A DNA stretch of 64,000 bases from Axinella damicornis (GCA_963931865.1 OZ007508.1:8070781-8134780); one strand, 5' to 3'; positions 31,396 to 44,020 are shown, counted from the stretch's first letter. Numbers and translations are program-made. Notes: generated by a model not told the origin, from the sequence alone.

Positions 31396-32291
31396 ATGAG
31401 ACATGCAGCAATGGTGGCCATTGCTGGCATGAAGTTTTCGGGCATGAACTGGTGGATTGACTCGCATCCAACAGCGTAGACACCTTACACGCCAGTGACT
31501 CTTCGATAAGGATGTTGCAGCCATTGACAAGCCGTCTTAGCCACAACAAAGGAGATCGACATGGCTGCAGAAGTGTACCATCTGGTCCAAGCTGCACTGA
31601 ATCCGAGAGGACCCAGTATGTTTGACCCTCAACCTGGTTTTCTCCAACCAGCTTCGCCGCACACTTCGTGATCCCCCTTCCATTCCCATGTTCCTCCTCC
31701 AGCATCTTGCTCGTAAGTTTCATCATCAACTTTCTGAATTCGCAATCGGTCAGAAGAAGAAACAGCGAACCACCGGGGAATAGCTGGTTGGCGAAGGTTG
31801 TAAACTGTTTTACATTCCCCGAGAGGTCCGTCATAGGACAAAACAGCACTCTGTATGAAGAAAATATTACTGACTCCCTTGAGCATGCACCACTATTTGT
31901 GTATATGTACCATACACTGAATATATAATTATAGTATCTGGTCACATTGCTTTATTGCTATAGGGTAGAAGCACATTAGCTACACTGTCTTTTGTGTGGT
32001 ATTATCGGCTCTATAAATCTATTGCATGGAGTTATTACACATGAGCAGTTGTATGCCTAATCCGCCATAATAAACCAACAATAATAATTTGTTGCCAACA
32101 ATTACTCACTCCTTCACGTTGTCAGGGTATCGCTCGATCTCCATCAATATCCCTGGCCCACCAGCTGTGGAGCTGATGTGAACGGTTCCCAGCAGGCTGA
32201 TGGCAAAATTGGAGACAGACTCCCTTGTGTTGGTCTTTTCGCTGTATCTGAAGATTTCATTTCCTTCAGTGACAATTGTTGTGCTTGGCAT
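30213..32291 (-). pseudogene. Multi-exon P-loop NTPase-like gene of unknown function, with two lesions
   Basis: Exons on the minus strand: 32110-32291 (MPSTTIVTEGNEIFRYSEKT...), 30730-31850, 30451-30660 and 30213-30377 (ending SGQEVSQG, stop TAA). All borders show GT/AG and the phases join. The second exon contains VLFCPMTDLSGNVKQFTTFA, a Walker-A-like SGAPGSCKSEA, a Walker-B-like TIPVVIDDI, and a homopolymeric glycine run from a 40-plus C tract at 31353-31395. Lesions: a 1-nt frameshift near 31480 (the frame FMPENFMPAMATIAACLMG continues) and an in-frame TGA at 31024-31026 after PVVSSN, beyond which the frame continues (AEANILYAKMQ-like). It resembles helicase/primase-type ATPases such as DUF927 in style only. 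Upstream exons may be missing. Confidence 0.65.
31353..31395. repeat. Long C homopolymer inside coding exon
   Basis: More than 40 bp of C with one T interruption, reading as poly-Gly on the minus strand between CLMG and NYLSIL. Length is likely unreliable in the assembly. Confidence 0.9.
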
Positions 32292-33281
32292 TGTGAAGTC
32301 CTCCTATGAAGATGCATGACATAATGGTTATTGTTGGCAAATTGGAAGACTTACATAATACATGTACATGTAGTAACTATCTCTATAAAGCTGTCAAAGT
32401 TTGTTCATTTGCAGTGTTGTTTACACCATTAATCTACTTAAATGGTATAACTGGACGTCGTACGTCTCAGCAATTAGCTATAGAATATGCACACAAATAT
32501 ATACAGGGCATTCAACCCACATCTATATACTCTGCTGTCTCTAGCCACTAGCTACAGGCCTTGATGAAGTATGCTAAATAACGATAATTATAGCTAAGTG
32601 GCTATTATCTAGCATGAATTATGCAACATGGTAACTGTATAATGCTTACTTCTACTATTATGAATGCGGCTTGCATGCAGTTGTTAGCTAGGTGTCATTT
32701 TTTCTCTTTCCAATGACCATGGACTGCAGACTGCACGTTCCACATTCAGTCTATACATGTAGGACATAACATAAGCTGTGTTGTTCACATGTTCTCAGGC
32801 TCACGACTCTCGCTAGTTAGTTCTAGCCTGGTGTGTTTGCAATTGCATTAACCATTTTGGCGACCATATAATTATTGCATAATACATAGGCATGGAATAA
32901 AGAATAATAGTTACCAACTCTTAAAATTATAGCTAATGAAAGGCCTACTGCCTAGCTATGTCGGCCGCAACCACTAAATCTGCAGGCATGCATGCCTAGG
33001 CGCCTGGCCATATAGCTACCATAGATACAGATGTTTCAAGGTCGAGCTATAAAATATGTTTTACCTGAAGCTTAAGTTCTCATTCAACGGCTGTTACGTC
33101 GATCAGTCTATGACACCAAGGATCGTCATGCAACTGCAACTCAACACTATCTCCAGTAACTACGCGTAACCAATGGCATAAACTTTCTATTGGCTGCTTG
33201 ATGCGCGTGGGCAGATTCTCTCCGAGAGCCTGCCCTAGGGCGATAACGTACAGTCGCTATGCACTCCACCTAGTACCTTGC
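32292..33281. other. Intergenic region between divergent genes
   Basis: A/T-rich, no exon recognised. It lies upstream of the minus-strand NTPase gene and the plus-strand zinc-ribbon ORF, so promoters may be here, but no core element could be supported. Confidence 0.4.
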
Positions 33282-34229
33282 ATGGCAACTGCAGGAGTCG
33301 TCATAGTCATGGCTGCTATGAAGCGAGGTTCGTCTCTGTGCGAAGGTTGTGGAGTCAGCAATGGAAACAGGGCAGTTACCTGTAAAGGATGTAGTAAATT
33401 ACTTATTACGAAGAGCAAGCGCCCAGAATCAGACCCCATCGCACATAAGGGTAAAGGGACCTTTCATCGGCTGCATGCATTTCCTAGACTGTCATCGGTG
33501 GAGGTAAAAGCTTCCTATACACAGCATGTCTTGTGTTTCCCTGCTTGTTATTTGTGCTACTGCTGTGTCCAGTAGAAGAGCTGTAATTGTAAAACAATCT
33601 GTGGGAGAGCACAATGGTTGCTCTATTACCACTGTGGTACCAAATTCAAATTAATAACATATTTTTTGGTTGGGTTATTGCATAACCTCAGAGTGTCCTC
33701 TCAGTACATACAGCTAAGCAACTCAAGCTCCATCTCCTAAAAGCATGGTAATCATTTACCTAAACAAGTCTACGGTTACGGGATACCGCGTGTGCTCAAT
33801 AATTATACACAACGTACAAATTACCTTTGTCCCTCCGCGCAGGAACTAGCTAGAGACATGCAACAAAAACGACGTATAACAGCAATATGAGTACCGTCTA
33901 GCTGGTATGATCTTAGCGCCTGAGTACAACATGCCAACACAGGCAGTGGCATCAAAGTTCAAGGTCGAGTTGGCAAACTATGGCGTCAGATTTTGCAATC
34001 AGATAGGGCTAAGAGGCCAGCTTGGCAGCATCCATGCGATGTGTTTTCAACCGACTCAGGCGGCTCAGAACCGGTTCGCTTCGCTGCCGTCGGAAAAGGA
34101 GTGATGGTCGTTCATACCACAAAGCCATTCGCTTTTCGCCCGATCAGGCAAGTAGAATGCACACTATCTCACAAAAAGGATGTTTATCTCGGTAAAACAT
34201 TTCGAGCCGCCCTGCCCTTTTCTTCGTAG
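33282..34229 (+). CDS. Zinc-ribbon protein, tentative two-exon gene
   Basis: The first open segment (ATG at 33282, possible GTAAAA donor at 33504) encodes a Cys4 motif, CEGCGVSNGNRAVTCKGC, then a basic stretch. A second open segment at about 33960-34229 reads RVGKLWRQILQSDRAKRP and VGKGVMVVHTTKPFAFRP and ends in TAG. Linking the two is inference. Function unknown; Cys4 ribbons of this spacing bind zinc and often nucleic acids or proteins. It is transcribed away from the NTPase gene. Confidence 0.4.
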
Positions 34230-34437
34230 AATTGAAATCCAGTCTAGTATACGGTTAGATGTTACTTCAGTGATAAAAAAACTGACGCCTAAGTCGCACA
34301 CACATTCCACTGTTGACTGTAAACCGCAAGTGTACACCACGCATGCGCAATAGCAAACTGTTGGAGGAGAGAATTCCTTCGATCAGTAGATTTGGAAATG
34401 GAGTATGAATGACATGACAAATTCACTGCAAAAACAA

Positions 34438-35041
34438 CTAGAGGTGTTCATAGAACACATACCCCGCGCTGAACGTCAGGCCAGGATGCATGCAGTGCAT
34501 CTACAATCAACGTGACATCTCTGCCGATGCGCATCGAACAGGGCTGCTATCGCATATACTGTGTTCGTGTATGGCCATATCCAAGGTGTGGGAGTGACCG
34601 CTTACCGTATATACTATATTGTGAAGCTGGAGAGGTGGGGCCAAATGTTACGAATGATAGGAAATAGCTGGAAAAAACAGCCGAAACAATAGCCATGATG
34701 TCTGTGAAGTACATAGATCGTGAGAAAGCACTGTTTCCTAGCGGTCATCTCGAAGCATAAAGTTTCCAAATGCACTGCGTGTCCTGTTCTTCAAGTCACG
34801 AAGAGGTGGAGCCAATGTTATGAATAGTTATGAAAAGTAGGAAATAGCCGAAATACAGCAAAACGGAGCGCCTTGACTTCAGTCAGGTACACATAGAGCA
34901 GTTTTTTGCTATTTGCTATTGTTTGACTCCATTTCGATGGTTTATGAGAGTAGATTTCAATTTTTTTCGCCTGACAGACGACAGACAGACGGACAAAACC
35001 GATTGCTTAACCCCGCTTCGAGCATGCGCGCGCGGGGTAAT
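34438..35041. repeat. Dispersed repeat, about 0.6 kb, copy 2
   Basis: Partner of 25008-25627, with the same start and the same GCATGCGCGCGCGGGGTAAT end. It differs by small indels, including a shorter CTGA run. Confidence 0.85.
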
Positions 35042-36119
35042 TATCCAGGAGTGGTTACCCTGGTCAAGACAAACTGAAGAGACAGTGGTTGTGAGAAGTT
35101 TACTTTGGAACCAGGGGCTAATTACATAAGGAATGCATGGGAGATAAGATTAATTAACCACTCAAGAGTTGAGAGGTTCCTGAGGCAGTCAGGGCGTGAA
35201 ATTTCCATGACAGATGACCTGGGCCAGTTAAATTGCCTGTGCAGGTTGTCTTATAGCAAAGTAGGCTCTGTCACAACCACTAAGTCTTGCCTCTTCAGCT
35301 GGTTTGCAAGCAGGGTAATCACAGCCAATTGGTTTTACAGTGCGATTACATCAGATGATCAATTCAGACTGGTCCTTTCTAGTATATTGAATAACATACT
35401 CGTATATAGCAGACTCGGTGACCAGTAGTATTATATATGCCTCAGCTATATAATATGGAAGAGGGGGGACCTGCATATGCATGCTTGCCTGAGCTAGGCC
35501 CTTTCCACAATGCCATGGCATGACACTATATATATAGCTACCTGCTGCATGGTATATTCTGAAGTCATTGCCGCGAAGGTCACGGCCGTTATAGCAACAC
35601 ACAAGGTTACCAGGTCGTTTATTCCAGTTAAGCTAACAACTAGCTAGCTATCACTTAAGGGCCTGCTCACCCAGGGCTTCTTTGAGTCGTAAATAATTTT
35701 TGTCTAACGAGGCGGATCTGCTGCTGGGCGGATGTGGCTCTGGCAACTTTAATGGCGTGGTGCGAAACCAAAAAACTCCGGCTGTCGTTCTCTTTGACTT
35801 CGATCAATTCCAGGAGGCAAATGTCAGATTACTTCCGTTCTGGTAATGTCATATCGCGTATCGATCAATACATATGCAGCTGCGCAGGCCAGGGCGGGGG
35901 TGCATGCATTACCGTTGGAGGGTGGGGCTACTTCTGCAGGCGGCGCAGCGCGTCTCGTTGCGCGGAGCACACGTTATTGCGCGCGCCACCGGATGGCGCA
36001 CGCGTTATCAACTTTGCTTCGTGTGATTGTAATTGTCGGTCTAGTGTCAGTTCATGCTTTACCAGTCTTATTCAAGCTGCAATCTCGACGATCAGACTCA
36101 CTCGACAAATGTTTCTACC
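35042..36119. other. No gene recognised
   Basis: Several open frames of 80-130 codons overlap on both strands with no recognisable motif. Confidence 0.4.
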
Positions 36120-37570
36120 ATGCATCTGATCCTGTATATGGATGATTTGGTCAGTGACAGCACTGGTGAGGAATTTGATGGCTACATTGACGACAATGAC
36201 ATTTATGAGGAGATGTAGTACATGTACTGCAGGAAGATTTGCATTTGGGCACTGAGGTAGCTAAATAGCATGACAGATGAACGGAATGAAGATTGGATGG
36301 ACTGTAATGAAGGTAACATTGGAGGTAATGGGGATGGTGATGGCATGCAGGGAGAGGGAGAAATTGAGGGAGATTGGGAAACGGAGATACTGAGCAAGGG
36401 GGAGAGATTGAGCAAGGGGAAGAGATTGCACTGGGGGAGAGATTGAGATGGGGAGGGGGGGGGGGGGGGGGATCGATGGAGGTAGCGATGGTACAGAAGA
36501 TGACAGCGACAGTCATGCAAATGCTCAAACTGTCAGCAATGCAATTTTGCTCAGAATGTTGGTGTAGCAGCCAGTGGATTTTTATCGACTGTTCATCACT
36601 GATGGTATTCTTTGCAACATCTTGGACGAGACGTACCGTTATGGCGAGCAGTACGTGCAATCCCATCAAGAGCACTTGGATAACCATCCAATAGCAAGGC
36701 CCCACAACTTTGTCAAATGGCGCTTCACAATGAGTAAGCTGCTGCGTGTGATAGTGCTCATCATTACGATGGGCATAGTGGACCTGCCTTCTCTGAAGGA
36801 TTACTGGAGTACCAGCCGGCCATTCTCTTCTCCACACTTTTCCTGTTTGCTGTCCCGTGATCATTTCCTGCTCATGCTCAAGTTTGTACACCTGGCAGAC
36901 AACACGGAGCAGGCTGCAAGAGGCCAACCTGGCTACGACAAACTCTACAAACTTCGCTCTTTCATGGCCCCCAGATCAAAAATGTTTCAGCAGATGTTCA
37001 TACCCCAGAAACAGCTGTCCATTGATGAAGCCATGATTAAAAGCTTCAAGGGGTGCTTTTCTTTCCTCCAATACGTACCGAAAAAGCCAAAGAAGTGGCA
37101 TGGGCACTGCCGAATTCAAAGATGGGGATCTACAATTGGAATTATACTGCGGGAAGGAAGAGGAAGCCGGAAGTGAGCCTTTAGGGGGAGAGAGTGGTGA
37201 TTGATTTGCTGAAAGGGTTGGAAACAAAGGGTACCATGTGTACTTTGATAACTTTTACACGCCTCGCACCACCATTGTGTCTGCTTCCTGTTTCCAGCTT
37301 GTCTGTCACTGCAGATTTTACAGTCTGGATGACCCCCAGCTGGTTTGGGGAAGTGCATGGCGTCCTATGAGCCGGAGGGGCAAGTCAGCAGCAGCAGGAG
37401 GTGGTTGGTATTGCACATCCAGGAGTGAACGGGCTACGGCTAGTGCGAATGCAAGGTGTGTCATGTGTTCCTTCTTTGGTGTGTTGTAGCATGTAGGCAT
37501 TGACCATCGTTAGTTCCAGTAGGTGGAAGAATGCCTACTTCCACCGTTTCTTGGAGCAACGTCTAAACCC
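36120..37570 (+). pseudogene. piggyBac transposase, decayed
   Basis: An acidic N-terminal segment, MDDLVSDSTGEEFDGYIDD, is near 36130. The main frame (36574-37176) has ITDGILCNILDETYRYGEQY, GIVDLPSLKDYWSTSRPF, SRDHFLLMLKFVHLADNT, DKLYKLRSFMAPRSK, QKQLSIDEAMIKSFKGCFSF and YVPKKPKKWHG, all hallmarks of the DDE_Tnp_1_7 family, including the catalytic Asp in SIDEAM. After a frame change YHVYFDNFYT (second catalytic Asp) is visible at about 37230. Frameshifts and stops then dominate. A C-tract MITE sits at 37576-37894, and a minus-strand piggyBac fragment follows at 37912. Confidence 0.85.
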
Positions 37571-37575
37571 ATAAT

Positions 37576-37894
37576 CAGGGGCGGAGATATAGGAGGGGCA
37601 AGGGGGCTTGAGCCCCCCCCCCCCCCCCCCCCCCAAAAAAAAACAACAGACTGGATGGTACTATCCCACGAAATCCAGCACTAATCTATAGCTATGTTTC
37701 TTGGGGGCTGGCGTCTCAAACTTGCAGTGCAAAGCACGAAGCTGCCACGAGAGCCCAACTGAAAAATGAAGGCGAAATTTTTTTCCGCGCATCGCCACTA
37801 CATGCCTCTATGCACTGCCTTTGGCAGTGTGCAATTGTGCTATTAGCCCCCCCCCCCCCCCCCCCCCACTTTTCAGGAGCTGTCTCCGCCCCTG
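37576..37894. mobile_element. MITE, TIR CAGGGGCGGAGA, TSD ATAAT
   Basis: Ends CAGGGGCGGAGA and TCTCCGCCCCTG, flanked by ATAAT at 37571-37575 and 37895-37899. It contains two poly-C runs (about 37613-37634 and 37847-37868). It interrupts the piggyBac remnant just before copy B begins. Confidence 0.85.
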
Positions 37895-37911
37895 ATAATA
37901 TGTCACTAACT

Positions 37912-38245
37912 GATCGCTTTTGTCTACTCCACCCATTATATTGGTTGTATTCCTCGATGACTTTGGGCTTCTGTATTGTCTCCACCCCTCCAGATATCTG
38001 TTTTGTGCGTCTCTGTTTTGTAACCATGGAGTCATCGTGGATGGTCAAGAGCATGGACGCAAGCCGTTTATCCTTCCACTTCAGTCCAAGGAGATCTCCA
38101 TCCCTGCATGTGGCAATCTCTCCCTTTTTGGAGCTGCTACCTTGAATGTTGCTGGAATATTCCGCCTGTCAATCCGCACAGTACCACAGCTCCCAAAGCC
38201 GAAGGTAAGCAGACTTGCAGAGGGCAGGGCTGGTAAAAGTTGCTA
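37912..38245 (-). pseudogene. piggyBac transposase C-terminal fragment, copy B
   Basis: Better preserved than the fragment at 1-300: CGTVRIDRRNIPATFKVAA, RLASMLLTIHDDSMVTKQR, RTKQISGGVETIQKPK and VIEEYNQYN are in one frame, followed by a shifted VDKSDQL block before the MITE. It is opposite in strand to the 36120-37570 piggyBac. Confidence 0.8.
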
Positions 38246-38310
38246 TGTGTATATATCCGTGCTTTGAGCATTATCACACCCTATAAAGAACTACAAATAA
38301 GCTTTCTATC

Positions 38311-38870
38311 AATGTTGTTTTAGTTAACTAAAACTAAAACTATAATGCATTTTAGTATGGCATATTTCACTTTAGTAATTAAAACTAAAACTAAAATGAG
38401 GACTGTCTCAGCCTGTTAATTAAAACTACAACTAAACTAATATTTAAATCACCCCAAAAAGGTGGTTACTAAAACTAAAAGAGCCTTTACTAACCATTTT
38501 GAGATTTAGTAATTAAAACTAAAACTAAAATGAGGACTGTCTCAGCCTGTTAATTAAAACTACAACTAAACTAATATTTAAATCACCCAAAAAGGTGGTT
38601 ACTAAAACTAAAAGAGCCTTTACTAACCATTTTGAGATTTAGTAATTAAAACTAAAACTAAAATGAGGACTGTCTCAGCCTGTTAATTAAAACTACAACT
38701 AAACTAATATGAAAATCACCCAAAAATGGTGGTTACTAAAACTAAAAGAGCCTTTACTAACCCTTTTGAGATTTAGTAATTAAAACTAAAACTAAACTAA
38801 ACAATGCGACTTCTACCTAATTAAAACCAAAAACTAAACTATTTCAGTTTTAGATAACTAAAACAACATT
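38311..38870. mobile_element. MITE with 10-bp target duplication and internal 133-bp repeats (copy B only)
   Basis: Termini AATGTTGTTTTAGTTAACTA and the inverted TAGATAACTAAAACAACATT. The flanks 38301-38310 and 38871-38880 both read GCTTTCTATC, while copy A (around 390-400) has one GCTTTCTATC and no insert. Three internal units of about 133 bp carry GAGGACTGTCTCAGCC. A 9-10 bp duplication suggests a Mutator-like origin (inference). Confidence 0.9.
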
Positions 38871-38880
38871 GCTTTCTATC

Positions 38881-39501
38881 CATGTCAGTGTACATGTTTG
38901 AGTGTCATTCTTAGCTTCATCATAATGTAACAGCACACACAGTCACATTGCTATTCTTCACAGCAAGGTAGTAGTCTATCTGTTCTATTTACCAATTTTA
39001 TGTACACGTGTGACATTCTTAACTCTATCTACCTAGCTGAGTGCCACACCAATGTGCGCAGCAGTCACAGCTGCAATCAGGCATCTTGACACCGTGTACT
39101 AGGGGTGGAGTTGTTACACATTATTCACTATCGTGTCAAGTGCAAAATGTGTGCCCAGTCAAACGGTCAGTGTCTGAAATACAGTGCAGTCAAACAATCA
39201 CAAATGATGACGGACAGGATTTCTATAGATCCGGTCACAGCTGTGACCATGGCCTTATTGGTTCATAGTTACAATTATTCACACTCCACACATTGTGGTA
39301 CTGTAGTTGTGCATTATTATGTCCAGCTCACTTACATAGCAGGAGTGCATGAGCCGAAGGAGCATCGAACTCAGCATGCCCGCCCTAGCGGAAGTAGTAG
39401 GTATACACGCGTCCCAAACTTTACCTTATACGGCAAGAGGCCATTGCGTAAAAGTGTCAAAGACAAATTGGTGTTTGTGCGGTACCGCAAAGGCCTTCCA
39501 T
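38881..39501. other. Copy B counterpart of 401-1015
   Basis: Non-coding as far as can be seen. Confidence 0.5.
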
Positions 39502-39876
39502 CAGTGGCGTAGCCAAGCTGGGGCACACTGGGGCACGTGCCCTATCAATTGGGGGTTGTGCCCTACCATTGGAGGTGTGCCCCAACGTTAAATAGGTACC
39601 AGTGCAGCGCGCGCGGTGCGGAGTTCAGTATAAAATTGACTGCAGGACGTCACCAAAGGATCAGAGCTACACGGTAACACCGTGACTGCAGAAGGCACTG
39701 ACTGTCCACAGATGTGAAGGTGCCACGAGAGCCAATCCTGATAACTGAAAAGTGAAGGTGAAAATTTTTTTCCGCGCTTCACGCAGACTGATCGCCACTA
39801 CGCGCCTCTATACGCTGCCTTTGGCAGCGTGCCCCTGTAGTGCCCTACCAATTCTACATTTCTGGCTACGCCACTG
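39502..39876. mobile_element. hAT-type MITE, TIR CAGTGGCGTAGCCA (copy B only)
   Basis: A 375-bp element; left CAGTGGCGTAGCCA and right TGGCTACGCCACTG-type end. The flanks CCTTCCAT and TCTTCCAT form an 8-bp duplication with one substitution. Copy A has an empty site (TCTTCCATATAAGG near 1016). The 8-bp duplication and CAGTGG end fit hAT. Confidence 0.9.
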
Positions 39877-42800
39877 TCTTCCATATAAGGTATGACCATA
39901 TGGCACACAACATGTCTATACTAGTTCACTAGTTCAAAGCTCCTTCGCCGCCTTCGGCAGCTTATGCACTCCTGTACAAACCTGTAATCACTGTTTGGGG
40001 CAGGTTAGACTCTTGGGCATCCCAAGTTACGTACACATTGAAGTATTCGTGCAGAACTCTGGCATTTTCGATCCTCAGAGTGGAAAATTTGCAGTTCCAA
40101 ATGAATTAAGCACTCTTCATATTCAAGGAATGTCATTGGAATCAGGCCTGGTGCATATTGCCTTCCTGTGGGGGTGTAGGCAGGTGCACTTAATAACGAG
40201 GTCATGTATTAACAGTATCACTAGTTGTTGTTATTCTGTCATAATTGAGCAACATCTCCACATTGCGAGCTGGCCCATTGTAATCTGAGTTATGACTAGT
40301 GGTGAGTGAATTCAGGGCTAGCTAATAGCTATTGTGTAGCTGTGCTTCAGCCTCTAGCAATCTAATTTAGCTCAAAAGGCTGCCTTGACTTTGAAAACAG
40401 TTGTGGGCGATTAAATGAGAAGAGCATAATTCCTGTTCACCCAGAGCTCCGAGTTCACATGTATATTCTGGCGCGAGGCCGGCCACTGAATGTGCCCATT
40501 GAGCGTGCTCACTGTCTTCTGTTGTAGGGACCCTCCACACTGACCTCAACAAATGCAGTGGCCACACTCACCTGATCCAGGGCGTATAAACGTACCACTA
40601 CCACCTTCCCGACGGGTTTCCCTGGATCATCGGCTGCTACAGGGGTTGTCCAGAGGTCAGCAACAACCCAAATGAGCTGAACGTCTCCCCCACCGGCCCA
40701 TACGGATGTCAGAGAAAGTGAAGTATTTGGGGGCTAGCTTCAGAACATACCCAGTACATTGTCTGTTTGTTGTATGTGTTTCGTAATAAAAGTATATACA
40801 CTGTACATATTGTTTTCATGTAGATATTAATAATCCTTGCTCTAATTTGAGTTTTATCCTAAGGCATCTGCACTAGCTGTAACTATAGTCTTGCCCATGA
40901 AAACGAATTTAGTGTGGCAATGTATACTTTTCACCCTGGCCCTGCACAGTGGGGAGACTGGGAACAAGACGGACCGACACTGTGCTGCATATGTCATCAA
41001 AGGTTAGGACCACAACTAGGGACAGAATTCTAACTTGGGCAATAAAAAACCTAGAAGAGAAAAAGAATGACAAAAAGAACAAGCAAGCCATGAACAGAAG
41101 GAGAAAAAAAAAAGAACAAGCCCATTTATAGCCATGAAAAAAGGAACCCAAGGAAAAGCATATATAGCCATGAGGAACTACAACAGCAGAATAAAAAGAA
41201 CAAGCCAGACAGCACAAAGAAAAGAACAAGCCAGACAACAAAAACAAAAAGAACTTTAACAAAAGAGAAAAAAAGAATGCAAAAAAAAGAAGAAGAAAAA
41301 ATACAACCTAGCAACAACCCATCCCTCCGTGACAGGTCAGACACCGAAGTGTAAGCCTCAGGAGCGCTGGATAGGCGTGACTGGAATCACAGGAGGCTAA
41401 CCTGCTTTCCACCAGACACCTTTAGCTTCGGTGGTCAGATGGGAACTGGCGTACTCGAGCTGCTAGGCCGGGGAGTCGAGAACCGGTGTGTACGGAGTGG
41501 CCCAGACTCGTACTCGGTTATTGGGGAGGCGAACACTCAACCCCCAGGCTGCAAAGCATGTGCTTAGCGAATGTGCCATCCCGACTTCCCGCCAAAACTT
41601 GTCACAAATTCAGTATTTAAACCCGCTTCCTGTTGCGCGCGCCTCGCGTGGTTCAAAGGTCACGTTGGTTGCTAGCTAGCTATATGGCGTGTACTTGTCT
41701 GGAGAAGAATATCACGATGCTATCGACGAAGTATCCGGCTTCTCAAGTGACTATCAGTCCCAGCGCTACCACCAGGTGCTGGTGAGGCGCGATGGGAGTG
41801 AGATATCCGCCATTATGCGGGAATAAAGTGGCTGATAATATAAGTCGGCCATAGATAATGCACCACTGGTTCTGGTTTATTATCTATGGCAAAGGGTAGG
41901 CACATCTAATTTGGACGAGGCTAGCCTGTGCCTCACCAGGGTTGTGCTAGAGAGTGATTGAAGGGAAGGGTGCTTGTCCCCACAGTATGTCCTCTAGTTT
42001 TGTTCTCTGTTTGGACTGTAAACATTAAGTGGGCCGGGGCGCAGAGAGTCTAGTCTCGCGGGCCAGATGTTCACGGCGTGCGGAGGGAAGGGCGGCGTGC
42101 GGGAAGGGGGAAAAAGAACGTCAGGTCACTATAGACAGGTTTCCGGAGGAATTCAAAAACTTGACGTCATATCAAATGTCACGAGGAAGGAAGTGTCTGC
42201 ACTGCCATTCTTCGAAGCTTCGACGTCGGTAATCTGGTTGGGTGTTGTTCATGCTGTTCGCTTGCAACTCTAAAGGCCATCTAACTCCCAAATCTGTTCT
42301 TGTTCTCGTTTCAATCTGTTCGGATCATGTGAGCAATACGGAAGGTAAATGTAATTATTGAACGCTCTCCAATCTGATTGGTAGCGCCAACATTCTGGCG
42401 ACGTCCACGAAAACCTGTCTAAAGTGACCAGACGTTCTTTTTCCCCCTTCTCGCGTGCCACCCTTCCCTCTGCGCGCCGCGAACATCTGGCCTGCGAGAC
42501 TACAGAGAGTCTAGCCCACTAGACCCTCTCTGCTCAACCTGTCACACACTGTGCACGTTCCACACAAGTTGTGTCAGTGGGCCGGGTGTAGAGAATCTAG
42601 CCTACATGCATAATTATGCTCGACCTGTCACACACACTATGACATGTGTCAGTGCATGGGGTGGGTGTAGAGTATCTCTGCTTGGCCTGTCATACATGCC
42701 ATGCATGTGTCAGGCGTACAGAGCTAGTCTAGCCGGCCTGCTAGCTAGACCCCTCTCTGCTAGGCCGTCGTACACACCATGCACATGTCAGTGGGGCAGG

Positions 42801-43378
42801 CATACAGTCTAGCCGGCCTGCCTGACTCTCTCTGCTATAGGCCTGTCATGCACACCATACGTACGTATGCACATCAGTGCTGGGCCAGGCGTGGTCTTAC
42901 TGGCCTGCTAGACTCTCTCTCTGCTTGTCCTGTCACACACACCATGACATGGGTCAGTGGGGTGGGCGTAGAGTATATCTCTGCTTGGCCTGTCATACAC
43001 GCCATGCATGTGTCAGTGGGCCAGGCATACAGAGTCTAGCCGGCCTGCTAGGCTGTCATACACACCATGCACATGTGCCAGGCGTGCAGTCGAGCCAGCC
43101 TGCTAGACTCTCTCTGCTATAGGCCTGTCATGCACACTATATGCACGTGTCAGTGGGCCATGCAGGTGTAGTCTTACTGGCCGGCCTGCAGACTCCGGCC
43201 CTCTCTGATTGGCCTGTCACACACACCATAATGACATGCAGTATATAGTAGACTGGGCATAGACTGGATGATAACAGCACTTAATTCGCAAAATCTGTGT
43301 TCTACAGCTTGTGGTACTCAGTTGCATTACAATTGAAACACAGCACTCCACCTACCAACACTACACTGTTGTACCTAA
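39877..43378. other. Copy B counterpart of 1016-5020
   Basis: Same content as copy A without the SINE. Holds the exon equivalent at 40572-40697 (acceptor lost), the A-rich tract (about 41045-41310), the 46-codon frame (about 41694-41828) and the minisatellite (about 42480-43225). Confidence 0.6.
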
Positions 43379-43427
43379 CCTCATTCCCAGGCTCCCCCCT
43401 GCACAGCAAGGGAGCCTGGGAATGAGG
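43379..43427. repeat. Short hairpin, copy B
   Basis: Same as 5021-5069. Confidence 0.85.
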
Positions 43428-43534
43428 CTATGCTGTGCTAGTCTTTTTGATCTTGGAGGACAGTGGCAGTCCAGTGTACGTCCCCAGTTTGTCTGTTAGT
43501 GGTGGGGTATTGGAGATCTGGCGGACTGGTACCA

Positions 43535-44020
43535 TCATGCATCCTTGAGGAAGAAGATGAGTATGTCGGGACCGAAGTAGAGCTTTGTGTTGGAGGTGAT
43601 GGCTTGATACCGCATGAACTCCAGGAACTCTGGAGTTAGTTTGAGCTGGGGAAGAGGGGAGGAGGGAGCAAAGGAGGGAAGGGAGGGAGGGGAGGAAGGG
43701 CGGGGGAGGAGGAGAGAAGCAGGAAGTAGAGTGGAGAAATGTAATGTGTATCATCTTCACAAGTTCTGTACCACACTCCCTCTCCACACGTCTCCCACTC
43801 CGCACTCCCACACCCCGTCCGTCTACACATCCCACAGCCCCCTTCACACACGTCCAATATCCCCCTCCACACGTCCACACTCCTCTCCACACACTTGGTA
43901 GGATTCGGACAGCTTCATGAGGTAGAAGTCTGCATCCGCTTGTGCTGTGACCTTTCCAGATGTGCTTCATTCTCGATCTGAGACATTTTCTTCTGTTTCT
44001 CCTCCATGTTATGGTCAAAC
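43535..44020 (-). pseudogene. ERLIN: Erlin 3' exons, copy B, truncated
   Basis: Two erlin exons: 43535-43645 (LKLTPEFLEFMRYQAI to FGPDILIFFLKDA, stop) and 43895-44020. The last exon keeps 9 bp missing from copy A. The second carries a 1-nt deletion (CTGGAAAGG where A has CTGGCAAAGG) and is cut off at 44020, where homology to A stops inside the exon and a 61-bp repeat begins. All upstream exons are absent. This copy cannot encode erlin. Confidence 0.85.

Noticed and set aside
36151..36927. 258-codon minus-strand Pro/Ser/His-rich frame
   Set aside because: Antisense to the piggyBac transposase and its G-rich upstream region; no motif.
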